The notes: generated from the letters alone by a model not told the origin. A DNA stretch of 6,938 bases from Nanobdellota archaeon (GCA_012030815.1 JAAUVF010000045.1:1-6938); one strand, 5' to 3'; positions 1 through 6,614 are shown, counted from the first letter of the stretch. Made by a program: numbers and translations.

Positions 1-314
1 GGCATTTTCATAGTTTTTCTATGGTTAGACTAAAATTAAAATTCACAATCAAATTTGATGTTACTATTTGTGAAACGTTAATTTTTAATTTTTAAAATTA
101 TTTTTTGAATCGGAAAAAAATTTCATAAAATTATTTTTTTTTTAAAATATTTTATTATGTGTGATTTTTTTTCTATTTTAGATGTATTTGTGTTGTATTT
201 TACGCATGTATGTTGTTATTTTTAAAATACAAGTTGTTTAATTTATTTTTTATAATGATCTCATGATACTGTTTCTGTTTTATTTTTTGATCTATTTTAT
301 CATTGTAAATTGAA
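1..314. other. AT-rich intergenic region, no supportable gene
   Basis: This stretch is dominated by A/T runs (for example ten T at about 134-143 and eight T at 165-172). The longest ATG-initiated frames are only 18-24 codons and have low-complexity F/L/K/I translations, so I call none of them. It lies downstream of the minus-strand GTPase, and the A7 run at 114-120 would read as oligo-T on the minus strand and could end transcripts. Near the left edge the minus strand has a TATA-like AT stretch (about 30-41), then an ATG at 11-9 reading Met-Lys-Met before the window ends. That spacing (about 24 nt) fits the leaderless pattern of the other genes, so a minus-strand gene may begin there, but 11 bases cannot prove it. 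Confidence 0.6.
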
Positions 315-1424
315 CTATGCTCCACGTGTTTTAATTATTGTTAAAACATCCTCGTCTTGTACGATATGATCTAATCCTACTCTCTGCCCTCCAAATTTTA
401 CACTCTTTCCCCAAATCAATCCATATCTGAACTGTCTTTTCATACTTCGATGTAATTTGTTACAAATATCTTCTACACTATCTCCTTCTCTTGCAATTAG
501 TGGTTCTTTAAAGTCAGTTTCTCCTCCTTTTGGTCTCATGTATATTCTAATGAAGTTTAATTTTTCATAGATTTTTTCTTTTAGTAGTTCTATGTTGATA
601 TCTGAATTTGCTGATACTTCTATAACGTCCGACTTAATTTTTGTTTTCAGATCTTCTAAAAACTCTCTATCCACAAGATCTATTTTATTTAAAATTGTGA
701 GTGATTTCGAATAACTGATATTTCCTGCTATGTGGTCTGCTAGTTGTTCTGATGTGATGTCTTCTCGAATAACAACTCTGGCACTAACTATTCCATAAAT
801 GTGTAGAATATCTTTTAGGTGCTGTTCTGAAATTTTTGTTAATTTTACCTGCTGTGCAACAGCTATTCCTCCCATTGGGGATTTTTCTATAGTGATATTT
901 GGTGGCAATCTGTTTAATCTGATTCCTATGCTTCCTAATTCATTGACTAAAACATCTTCGTGAAAAGGCTGGAATACATCTAGAACAAGTAATACTAGAT
1001 CTGCAGTTCTTGCAACTGACAATATTCTTTTGCCTAATCCTTTTCCGGTCGAAGCCCCTTTAATGATACCAGGTAAATCTAGAACCTGAATTTTTGCACC
1101 TCTGTAATTCATCATACCTGGAACTACTGTTAAAGTTGTAAATTGATAAGCTCCAACTGCTGATTTTGCATCTGTTAATTTGTTCAGCAATGTTGATTTT
1201 CCGACACTTGGTAATCCGATAAATACAACTGTGGCATCACCTGAACGCCTTACATCAAACCCATCTGTTTTTACACCACTTTTTTGAATATCTCTATCTT
1301 CTTGCTCTCGTTTTAGTTTTGCAATTTTTGCTTTTAGAATACCGATGTGGTGGTTTGTAGCTTTGTTAATCTGAGTTTTTGCCATCTCGTCTTGAATGGC
1401 TTTAATTTTTTCAGGAATTCCCAC
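315..1424 (-). CDS. DRG/Obg-family GTPase with C-terminal TGS domain
   Basis: Intact 369-aa protein, the usual length for archaeal/eukaryotic DRG GTPases. Visible in order: a charged N-terminal helical region (about 1-60); the G domain with P-loop GLPSVGKST (70-78), switch I QFTT (94-97), G3 DLPG (116-119), G4 NKID (246-249) and G5 SAN (271-273); an insert between G3 and G4 matching the S5D2L region of DRG proteins (about 150-235); and a TGS domain (about 295-367). DRG proteins bind GTP and associate with ribosomes in the cytoplasm; in eukaryotes they work with DFRP partners, none of which is seen here. The start is GTG at 1424-1422, because an in-frame TGA lies three codons upstream. A TATA-like sequence at 1454-1462 implies only a very short leader. 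Family assignment is firm; the exact role in archaea is inferred. Confidence 0.96.
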   Translation of the reverse strand: MGIPEKIKAIQDEMAKTQINKATNHHIGILKAKIAKLKREQEDRDIQKSGVKTDGFDVRRSGDATVVFIGLPSVGKSTLLNKLTDAKSAVGAYQFTTLTVVPGMMNYRGAKIQVLDLPGIIKGASTGKGLGKRILSVARTADLVLLVLDVFQPFHEDVLVNELGSIGIRLNRLPPNITIEKSPMGGIAVAQQVKLTKISEQHLKDILHIYGIVSARVVIREDITSEQLADHIAGNISYSKSLTILNKIDLVDREFLEDLKTKIKSDVIEVSANSDINIELLKEKIYEKLNFIRIYMRPKGGETDFKEPLIAREGDSVEDICNKLHRSMKRQFRYGLIWGKSVKFGGQRVGLDHIVQDEDVLTIIKTRGA

Positions 1425-1453
1425 GTCTAATCATTCCTTTTGCTTTTCTTTTC

Positions 1454-1462
1454 AAATAAAAT
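1454..1462 (-). promoter_or_regulatory. TATA box of the DRG GTPase gene
   Basis: The minus strand reads ATTTTATTT here, centred about 34 nt upstream of the GTG start. With the usual archaeal spacing, transcription would begin about 8 nt before the start codon, leaving no room for a strong Shine-Dalgarno sequence. Confidence 0.5.
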
Positions 1463-1570
1463 CCTATGATTTCTCTTAATTATCTCGTGCCTTTTACTTA
1501 TTTTCATATCTTGACACTTTAGATTCTTAAAATGTTGTATTTGAAAAGACTTGTTTTAATCAATTGCGTC

Positions 1571-1579
1571 AGTATTTAT
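1571..1579 (+). promoter_or_regulatory. TATA box of the Cys/His microprotein gene
   Basis: AGTATTTAT, centred about 28 nt upstream of the TTG at 1604. This matches the spacing at the other genes in the window and supports both the small ORF and its non-ATG start as a leaderless transcript. Confidence 0.45.
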
Positions 1580-1603
1580 CCCTGCTAATCTTAAAGAAGC
1601 GAC

Positions 1604-1702
1604 TTGGTTACTTGTGACAAATGTTATCATGAACATCATGATCAATGCATGGAAAAAGCTGGGATGTTTAAGTGTGATTGTAATTGCAATCATTTAACTT
1701 GA
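1604..1702 (+). CDS. 32-aa Cys/His-rich putative zinc-binding microprotein
   Basis: A short frame starting at TTG (1604) encodes 32 residues with six Cys and four His: C4-D-K-C7-Y-H9-E-H11-H12, C15, then K-C24-D-C26-N-C28-N-H30. Such dense, regularly spaced metal ligands are hard to explain by chance in a 30% GC genome and suggest a small zinc-binding fold, perhaps of two knuckles. An in-frame TAA at 1592-1594 limits the N-terminus; the first ATG in frame (1649) would lose the first three Cys and is less likely. A TATA box lies about 28 nt upstream and a T6 run follows the stop. It is divergent from the DRG GTPase gene. I do not recognise a named family. The function is unknown, and metal binding is an inference from composition. 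Confidence 0.6.
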   Translation: MVTCDKCYHEHHDQCMEKAGMFKCDCNCNHLT

Positions 1703-1710
1703 ATTAGAGG

Positions 1711-1719
1711 TTATTTTTT
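1711..1719 (+). terminator. Oligo-T terminator after the Cys/His microprotein
   Basis: TTATTTTTT begins 8 nt after the TGA at 1700-1702. Archaeal intrinsic termination mostly needs a T-rich tract without a hairpin, and no strong stem is seen here. Confidence 0.4.
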
Positions 1720-1739
1720 CATAAATCCTGATTCTTTGC

Positions 1740-1747
1740 TTTAAATA
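1740..1747 (+). promoter_or_regulatory. TATA box of the 45-aa RHH-like gene
   Basis: TTTAAATA, a near-consensus archaeal TATA element, is centred about 25 nt before the ATG at 1769. The transcript would begin at or next to the start codon (leaderless). Confidence 0.6.
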
Positions 1748-1768
1748 ACAATACATTCTAAGTAATTC

Positions 1769-1906
1769 ATGCCTCAATTACAAATCACTGCAGAAACAAT
1801 GACTAGAATGAAGGCAATTACTGGAATTAACCATGTCCGCGATGGAGATTTTATGGTTAATGAGTTGATCGATATTTTAGAACAAAAAATTCGTGAACGT
1901 CAATAA
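1769..1906 (+). CDS. 45-aa protein, possible ribbon-helix-helix fold
   Basis: The ATG at 1769 opens a 45-residue frame ending in TAA at 1904-1906. The N-terminus MPQLQITAETMTRMKAITG looks like the short beta strand and first helix of CopG/VapB-type ribbon-helix-helix proteins. It is followed by a G-D-F loop and an amphipathic C-terminal helix (about 29-45, ending K-I-R-E-R-Q). That architecture would make it a small dimeric DNA-binding protein, but this is pattern resemblance only. No toxin-like partner gene is adjacent, so I do not call an antitoxin. Balanced amino-acid use and a consensus TATA box at leaderless distance support a real gene. It lies between the Cys/His microprotein and a small membrane protein, all on the plus strand but each with its own promoter. 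Confidence 0.7.
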   Translation: MPQLQITAETMTRMKAITGINHVRDGDFMVNELIDILEQKIRERQ

Positions 1907-2010
1907 TTGGTTTCTCTATAATTGCATTTGAAAAATATGGGAAATGATTGTAAAAATCAATTATTTTTAATCTAAACTATGATTGTTCGAATCTCATAAT
2001 AGAAACTAAC

Positions 2011-2019
2011 AATAAATAA
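2011..2019 (+). promoter_or_regulatory. TATA box of the 97-aa membrane protein gene
   Basis: AATAAATAA is centred 25 nt before the GTG at 2040, again at leaderless spacing. It supports GTG as the start. Confidence 0.5.
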
Positions 2020-2039
2020 CAAGAAAATACATCTAATTT

Positions 2040-2333
2040 GTGTTAGCAGTAATACTTATTCCATTGATGATATCGGCTGTAGTTGGAATTATTGGATACT
2101 TGGTATATCGATTAGTTATCTTTGATTTATGGTGCAATTATTCTATAAATTCAACTTTGAAGAAATATAGTATAAAAAAAACACAATTTCAAATAATCAA
2201 AGAATTTTATGATAACAAAGGAGAAGATATATCTGAAAAGAAAGTATCTCAACTTGCTAAACAGTATAGACAAAAAGAACCTGAACAATTTCTTGCAATG
2301 TATGATTCTATTAGAGATAAATCAGAAAAATAA
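2040..2333 (+). CDS. 97-aa single-pass membrane protein of unknown function
   Basis: The frame starts at GTG (2040); an in-frame TAA at 2034-2036 excludes anything longer. Residues 2-28 form a strongly hydrophobic segment (many L, I, V, with G16, G19) typical of an uncleaved N-terminal signal anchor. The remaining ~65 residues are charged and mostly helical, rich in K, E and Q. The positive charges after the membrane segment (KK at 41-42 and 46-47) suggest a cytoplasmic C-terminal domain. I recognise no catalytic motif or named family. Its stop codon lies 11 nt from the stop of the convergent prohibitin gene, so the two transcripts probably overlap at their 3' ends. The neighbouring prohibitin is also membrane-bound, but convergent orientation gives no real evidence of joint function. 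Confidence 0.8.
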   Translation: MLAVILIPLMISAVVGIIGYLVYRLVIFDLWCNYSINSTLKKYSIKKTQFQIIKEFYDNKGEDISEKKVSQLAKQYRQKEPEQFLAMYDSIRDKSEK

Positions 2334-2344
2334 ATCGACTATAC

Positions 2345-3203
2345 TTATCTTGTTGGTATTTGAATGAATGGTGTTCCGCCTTCGCCTACTACCATTGGTA
2401 GTTTACCATCCCATGCTTGCACTTTGAGCCATTCTAAATAGTTTGGATTTTGTGCTAATGCTTCGTTAATTATTTTGATAGCTTCTGCCTCTCCTGCTGC
2501 CTCTGCTACGTTTGCTGCAGCAATTCCTTTTGCCTGTTGTTCTTGTTGTCTTGCTTCTACTTCGATTCTTCTTAGATCATTTTCTGCTTTTAGGGCTTTT
2601 TGCTCTGCTTCTACTTTAGATTCGATAGCTTGTGAAAATAATGGTGAGAACTGAAAGTCTGTAATTGATATTGCATCTGTCATTATGTTGTATGGAGTTA
2701 GACGAGCTGTAATTTCTGTCTCGATATCCGCTTTTACTAGTGGTCTTTTTGTGATTAACTCTTCAGCGTTATATTTCGCAGTAATTTGTTTTACTACCTC
2801 TTCTACTGCTGGTTGAATAATTCTTCCTTCATAATCTAATCCTACTTCTTGATACAAAATATTTACTGAGTTAGGAGCTGCTCTATAATTGACTGTTACT
2901 TCAGTAGATACTGTTTGAAGATCTCTTGAAGCACCCGAAGTCGCTTTTACAAATTTGAGCGTTCTTACTTCCATATTTACTACTTTATCTTGAAATGGAA
3001 CAACAAAGTGAAGTCCTTCTTGTAATGGTGGAACACTTGTATCAACTGCACTCCAATGTAGTAAAACTCCTCTATTACCAGATTCTACAATCTGTACTGA
3101 AGCTGCAGATATTCCTGCAACTATGATGAGGGCTATTGCGCCTAAAATTATTAATTTAGCTTTCCAAATTTACTTCTACTTTTGGTTGTTGATATTTTGA
3201 CAC
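2345..3203 (-). CDS. Prohibitin/SPFH membrane protein, frameshifted near its N-terminus
   Basis: Reconstructed as 286 aa. The GTG at 3203-3201 opens MSKYQQPKVEVN. The frame then breaks at about 3162-3170 and continues as KAKLIILG..., giving one membrane helix (about 17-38), an SPFH/prohibitin domain (about 38-195, with ESGNRGVLLHW and DLQTVSTEVTVNYRA) and an Ala/Glu/Gln-rich coiled coil (about 195-250). Prohibitins form large ring-like membrane scaffolds and modulate membrane proteases. The first ATG downstream of the break (2974) would remove the membrane anchor and the start of the SPFH domain, so it is not a credible start; the downstream frame has no ATG, GTG or TTG before its upstream TAA at 3172-3170. 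A TATA box at 3226-3233 supports the GTG. Restoring two bases (one T and one A, or two A) or removing one base repairs the frame. Family assignment is firm; whether the break is biological is doubtful. Confidence 0.93.
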
Positions 3204-3225
3204 TGTATTTTGTTATTTTTTACTA

Positions 3226-3233
3226 GTATTATA
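3226..3233 (-). promoter_or_regulatory. TATA box of the prohibitin gene
   Basis: The minus strand reads TATAATAC within this stretch, centred about 27 nt upstream of the GTG at 3203. It fits a leaderless mRNA and shows the gene begins well upstream of the ATG at 2974. Confidence 0.55.
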
Positions 3234-3331
3234 CTATGTTAATTTCATTTGTTTCTCAGTCATACAATTATAATTTTATTACAATTTTTCAAAAGACAAT
3301 GATGAAATAGCTAAAAAATTCATCATATCCT

Positions 3332-3753
3332 ATGGCTGAAGATGGATTTATCTGGATTTATCTGATATTTTTCTTAATTCCTCTAGCTAGAATATTACCA
3401 CGCTTGATAAAAAAATGGAAAAAAAATCCGACGTGGAGCAAATTTCTTACAGTCAATATGATGTCTCAAACGAAACCGTATCTGAATCTAGTTCAAAAAA
3501 CATGAAGTTTCGTCTAAAATAGCCTCAAAACCAAAATCTCTTGATATGTTGGTATTAGGTGAGCTTAACCATGGAACAAAAAATTTCGATGTGCTTCAAA
3601 AAACATTGGGAATTGACGCTGATACACTAAATTCTGTTTTAGAAGATTTGGAAAAGAATGGACTGATGCGAGTTGAACAAAAACAAGGATTATTTGGTCC
3701 AAAGGTAGAGTTACATCCAACATGAAGAAGGGGCAAAAAAATACTATTCTTAA
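3332..3753 (+). CDS. Membrane-anchored winged-helix protein, broken by three frameshifts
   Basis: Reading through three frame changes gives about 140 aa. Segment 1 (from ATG 3332) is an N-terminal membrane helix, GFIWIYLIFFLIPLARILP, then a basic stretch. Segment 2 (after the A7/A8 runs at 3409-3426) is a polar Ser/Glu/Gln linker. Segment 3 (after the A6 run at 3495-3500) is a domain resembling winged helix-turn-helix: SLDMLVLGELNHG, then helices with LQKTLGIDADTLNSVLEDLE, then a wing around QKQGLFGPKVELHPT. Segment 4 (after 3718-3726) is the tail EEGAKKYYS with TAA at 3751-3753. The order TM-linker-wHTH suggests a membrane-tethered DNA-binding regulator. From memory, similar thaumarchaeal proteins have this architecture and ending, but I cannot verify that here. 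It is divergent from the prohibitin gene, with 128 nt between starts. Target and signal are unknown. If the breaks are real it is a pseudogene. Confidence 0.72.
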
Positions 3754-3770
3754 TTTTATTTTATTGATTT
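3751..3770 (+). terminator. T-rich terminator after the winged-helix gene
   Basis: The tract begins at the TAA and contains three T4 runs within 20 nt, with no hairpin. It separates this gene from the next promoter at about 3790. It also supports the stop at 3753 as the true gene end rather than the earlier TGA at 3723. Confidence 0.4.
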
Positions 3771-3789
3771 TACCCAAAAAAATCATAGC

Positions 3790-3797
3790 AAATATTA
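3790..3797 (+). promoter_or_regulatory. TATA box of the phosphatase-argS operon
   Basis: AAATATTA is centred 26 nt before the ATG at 3820. This argues for the ATG over the in-frame GTG at 3802, which would have no TATA element at the right distance. Confidence 0.5.
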
Positions 3798-3819
3798 TTC
3801 AGTGTTAAAAATTACCTTT

Positions 3820-4511
3820 ATGAAGAAAACATTTGCAGTGGATATTGATGGAACCATAACTGAAAATGGTGTAGGTAGAATTCATTTAGATGCTCTTTCT
3901 GCTTTGAGACATTTGACCAAAATTGGTCATAATGTCATCTTTGTAACTGGTAGATCATCTGTTGAAGCATATTTGTTATCTGTTTTTGGTGGTACGACAA
4001 AATATCTGTAGGTGAAAACGGTGGTTGTATTACTGTTGATACAAATGAACATATTCTGCTTGGTAATTTACAACAATGCCAACAAGCATTTCAAATTATT
4101 CAAAAAGAAATTGATAATGTTTCTGCAAAACCAGTTTTTCCAAGGATGACTGAGGTTGTATTGGAAAGAACATTTGATTTAGAATTGGCAAAAAAATTAG
4201 TTTTGGAAAAAAAACTTGATGTTCTACTTTCAGATAGTCAATATGCTTTTCACATTAATTCAATTGGAATTGATAAAGGTACGGGATTCCAAAACGTTAT
4301 GAACCGATTATCGATATCAAGTGATGACGTGATCGCTATTGGCGATAGTGCAACTGACATTCCATTATTCAAAGTTGCAAAAACAAGCATTGCCTTGGGA
4401 AATTCATCAGAATATGTCAAATCTCAGGCCACCATGACTACAACTGCTAAATCTGGAGACGGTGTCATAGAAGCACTAGATAAATTAGCACCAATGTTAT
4501 CTGAGGTATAG
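3820..4511 (+). CDS. Archaeal phosphoglycolate phosphatase (HAD family), one frameshift
   Basis: Reconstructed as 230 aa, the normal length for the archaeal TA0175-type family (EC 3.1.3.18), which hydrolyses 2-phosphoglycolate to glycolate in the cytoplasm. HAD motifs are complete: motif I DIDGT (8-12, nucleophile D8 and acid/base D10), motif II TGRS (43-46), the ENGG loop (66-69), a conserved Lys in IDKGTG (K153), and motif IV GDSATD (175-180). One A is missing from the run at 3999-4002: adding it turns TKYL-stop into TKISVGENGG and joins the two halves. A protein begun at the ATG at 4146 would lack motif I and be inactive. ATG 3820 is preferred to GTG 3802 because of TATA spacing. The stop lies 2 nt before argS, so the two are likely cotranscribed. 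A role in phosphoglycolate salvage is the family role; other small phosphate esters are possible substrates. Confidence 0.92.
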
Positions 4512-4513
4512 CA

Positions 4514-6391
4514 TTGTCATTCAAATCACTAATTGATGAAGTCGAAAACAATCTTCATAAGATATTAGATGGTATGTCTATATCTGATATTTTATTTACT
4601 GTAGAGCCTGCAAAACCCGGTTTTGGTGATGTAAGCTCCAATATTGCATTTTTGCTTGCAAAACCACTAAAAAAAAGTCCCAAAATAATTGCCGATATGA
4701 TTGCTGAAAAATATATGCAGTCTCAAAATATCCTTGTATCTGATGTTGAATCACATCCCTCCGGATATCTTAACTTTTTTGCAGACTGGCAAAAACTATC
4801 TCAATTAATTTTATCTGAATCTAATCTGAATGAATTTGGTTCTATAGATTTAGGGAAAAACTCTACAATTGTTGTAGAGCATACTAGTGTAAATCCAAAC
4901 AAGGCTCTTCACATAGGTCATATTCGTAATATTGTGCTTGGTGATACAATTGCTAGAATCCTCAAGAATCAATTACAAAGTCAACATACTAAATTATGTT
5001 GATGACTCTGGATTGCAAGTTGCTGATATTATTGTAGGTTTTAAACATCTTGGCTTTGATCAATCACCTTCAGGAAAAAAATTTGATCATTATTGTGGTG
5101 ATGATGTCTATGTAAAAACTACAGAAAAATATGAACAAGACCCTAGCTTTGAAGAGATTCGAAAAAATGTTTTAAAAGAATTAGAAGATGGTACATCTGA
5201 AACTGCCAAGTTTGCTGATGAAATCACTCGTCGTGTATTGGAAAATCAGCTTCAAACCTGTTGGAATTTGGGAGTCTATTATGATTGTCTGAACTTTGAA
5301 TCTCAGATAATCCGTTCAGGACTATGGAGTAAAATCTTTGAAAAGCTCAAAGAAATGAGCCTTGTAGTATATGAAAATGAAGGTAAGAATGCAGGATGTT
5401 GGATTATTCGAGGCGAAGACAAGGAAGAAGATAAGGTAATAGTTAGAAGTAATGGCACTGCAACATACATTGCAAAAGATATTCCATATGCTGCATGGAA
5501 ACTGGGACTAATTGATGATCCTTTTACATACCAAAAATATGAAAACATTCAACCTGGTAGTCAAACCCTGTGGCAAACTACTTTAGGTAACGGTGAGTCC
5601 AAACAAAACTTTACTGGTGACAAAGTAATCACTGTTATTGATTCGCGACAAGCGAGACTTCAAAAAATTATTACATCGTTAATGTCAAAATTCAAATCTG
5701 CTAATGATGCGTATATTCATCTTGGTTACGAATCTGTCACCCTTAGTTCTGATACTGCTCAAACTCTGGGTTTGGATACTGATGGCAAGCAAGCTCAAAT
5801 GTCTGGAAGAAAGGGTCTTTATGTTAATGCTGATTCTGTGTATGATTTGTTAAAAAATAAAACAACTGAGGAAACTAAAAAGAGACATTCTGAAATGTCT
5901 GATTCTGAAATCGAACAAATTGCTCATGATGTTTCTGTTGGAACTTTACGTTATGAATGATAAAGCAGGATTTAGATAAGATGATTACCTTTGACTTGAC
6001 CAAATCATTAAGCTTAGAAGGTGATACATCTCCCTACATACAATACACTCATGCAAGGGCATCTAGAATTATTGAAAAGTCTGGTAAAACACCATCTATC
6101 GATATTGATTTTTCTTTGTTAAATGATGCATCTGAATTAAATCTGATCAAAATAATCGGTCTGTTTGAAATGTACGTTTTAGATGCGGCAAAAAATCTAT
6201 CTCCTAAAGTCATTGCAAGATACTGTCATGATCTAGCAGTTGCGTTTAACTCATTTTATGAGCATGTTAAAGTGCTTGATTTAGGTGATGAAAAATTAGA
6301 AAATTCTCGTTTATGTCTTGTGCATTCATTTAAGATTACTTTGGATAAAGCACTTGAATTGCTTGGTATTACAGCACCTGATAAAATGTAA
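4514..6391 (+). CDS. argS: Arginyl-tRNA synthetase (class I), two frameshifts
   Basis: Reconstructed as about 626 aa. It charges tRNA-Arg with arginine using ATP (EC 6.1.1.19). Domains in order: an ArgRS-specific N-terminal domain (about 4-90); the class I catalytic core with EHTSVNPNKALHIGHIRN, including the HIGH signature (133-136); the NYVDDSGLQ motif; the KMSKS-loop equivalent QMSGRKG (about 429-435, DNA 5796-5816); and the DALR-type anticodon-binding domain (from about 505, beginning SPYIQYTHARA). The TTG at 4514 is the start, 2 nt after the phosphatase stop. Break 1 lies at 4966-4976, where two A restored give KNQNYKVNILNYVDD. Break 2 lies at 5955-5957, where one A restored gives LRYEMIKQD. 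All signature motifs survive, so the gene is very probably intact in the living cell; ArgRS is essential and no second copy is seen here. Confidence 0.96.
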
Positions 6392-6434
6392 TTTGGACCT
6401 GTTTGAGTCTAGAAACTGTATTTCATATAAAATA

Positions 6435-6443
6435 ATAAAAAAA
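6435..6443 (-). terminator. Oligo-T terminator of the zinc-ribbon gene
   Basis: On the minus strand the A7 run here reads as a T7 tract starting 5 nt after the stop at 6450-6448. It lies in the 56-nt gap between this gene and the convergent argS. Confidence 0.45.
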
Positions 6444-6447
6444 TGAT

Positions 6448-6585
6448 TTAGTGGCTATGTCCACAGCCACAAGAATCATGACCGCCATGTCCTTGAGATG
6501 CTTGTCCAGCACATCTAGAACATTTGTCTGAGCCTGTTGGTGAGAAAAATCCTATCCCACATGATACGCATTTCATATTTGCCAT
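6448..6585 (-). CDS. 45-aa zinc-ribbon protein with His-rich tail
   Basis: Starts at ATG 6585-6583 and ends at TAA. Two CxxC knuckles (C6-V-S-C9 and C22-S-R-C25), 12 residues apart, form a classic zinc ribbon. They are followed by a Gly/His-rich tail with H33, H36, C39, C41, H43 and H45 at the extreme C-terminus, which could bind another metal ion. A TATA box lies at leaderless distance. Small zinc ribbons of this kind occur in many archaea with general or unknown roles, such as nucleic-acid binding or metal handling. The His/Cys tail leans towards metal handling, but that is inference. It converges on argS. It shares a high Cys/His density with the 32-aa protein at 1604 but not its motif spacing. 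Confidence 0.85.
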   Translation of the reverse strand: MANMKCVSCGIGFFSPTGSDKCSRCAGQASQGHGGHDSCGCGHSH

Positions 6586-6606
6586 ACTGATTTTACAAAA
6601 TTGCTG

Positions 6607-6614
6607 TATTTATT
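6607..6614 (-). promoter_or_regulatory. TATA box of the zinc-ribbon gene
   Basis: The minus strand reads AATAAATA, centred about 25 nt upstream of the ATG at 6585: a leaderless arrangement with no room for a ribosome-binding site. Confidence 0.55.

Noticed and set aside
21..95. 24-codon plus-strand ORF
   Set aside because: Low-complexity translation with no promoter evidence in an AT-rich intergenic stretch.
1532..1588. 18-codon plus-strand ORF (starts MLYLKRL)
   Set aside because: Too short, no motif, and it overlaps the promoter of the Cys/His microprotein.
3343..3362. Tandem 10-bp repeat TGGATTTATC x2
   Set aside because: It encodes part of the membrane helix; removing one copy creates an immediate stop, so it looks like native coding sequence rather than a duplication artefact or regulatory repeat.
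3565..3786. Minus-strand 73-codon ORF
   Set aside because: It is antisense to the reconstructed winged-helix gene, whose plus-strand translation is far more protein-like.
3802..3819. GTG at 3802 as phosphatase start
   Set aside because: It adds six residues before the usual HAD start and lacks a TATA at leaderless distance; ATG 3820 fits better.
4932..4973. ATG at 4932 as start of a separate second ArgRS subunit
   Set aside because: The first ~14 codons are the wrong frame of the HIGH-region sequence; family-like sequence begins only at YKVNILN after the frame break.
5303..5548. Minus-strand 81-codon ORF
   Set aside because: Antisense to the argS catalytic domain; a shadow frame.
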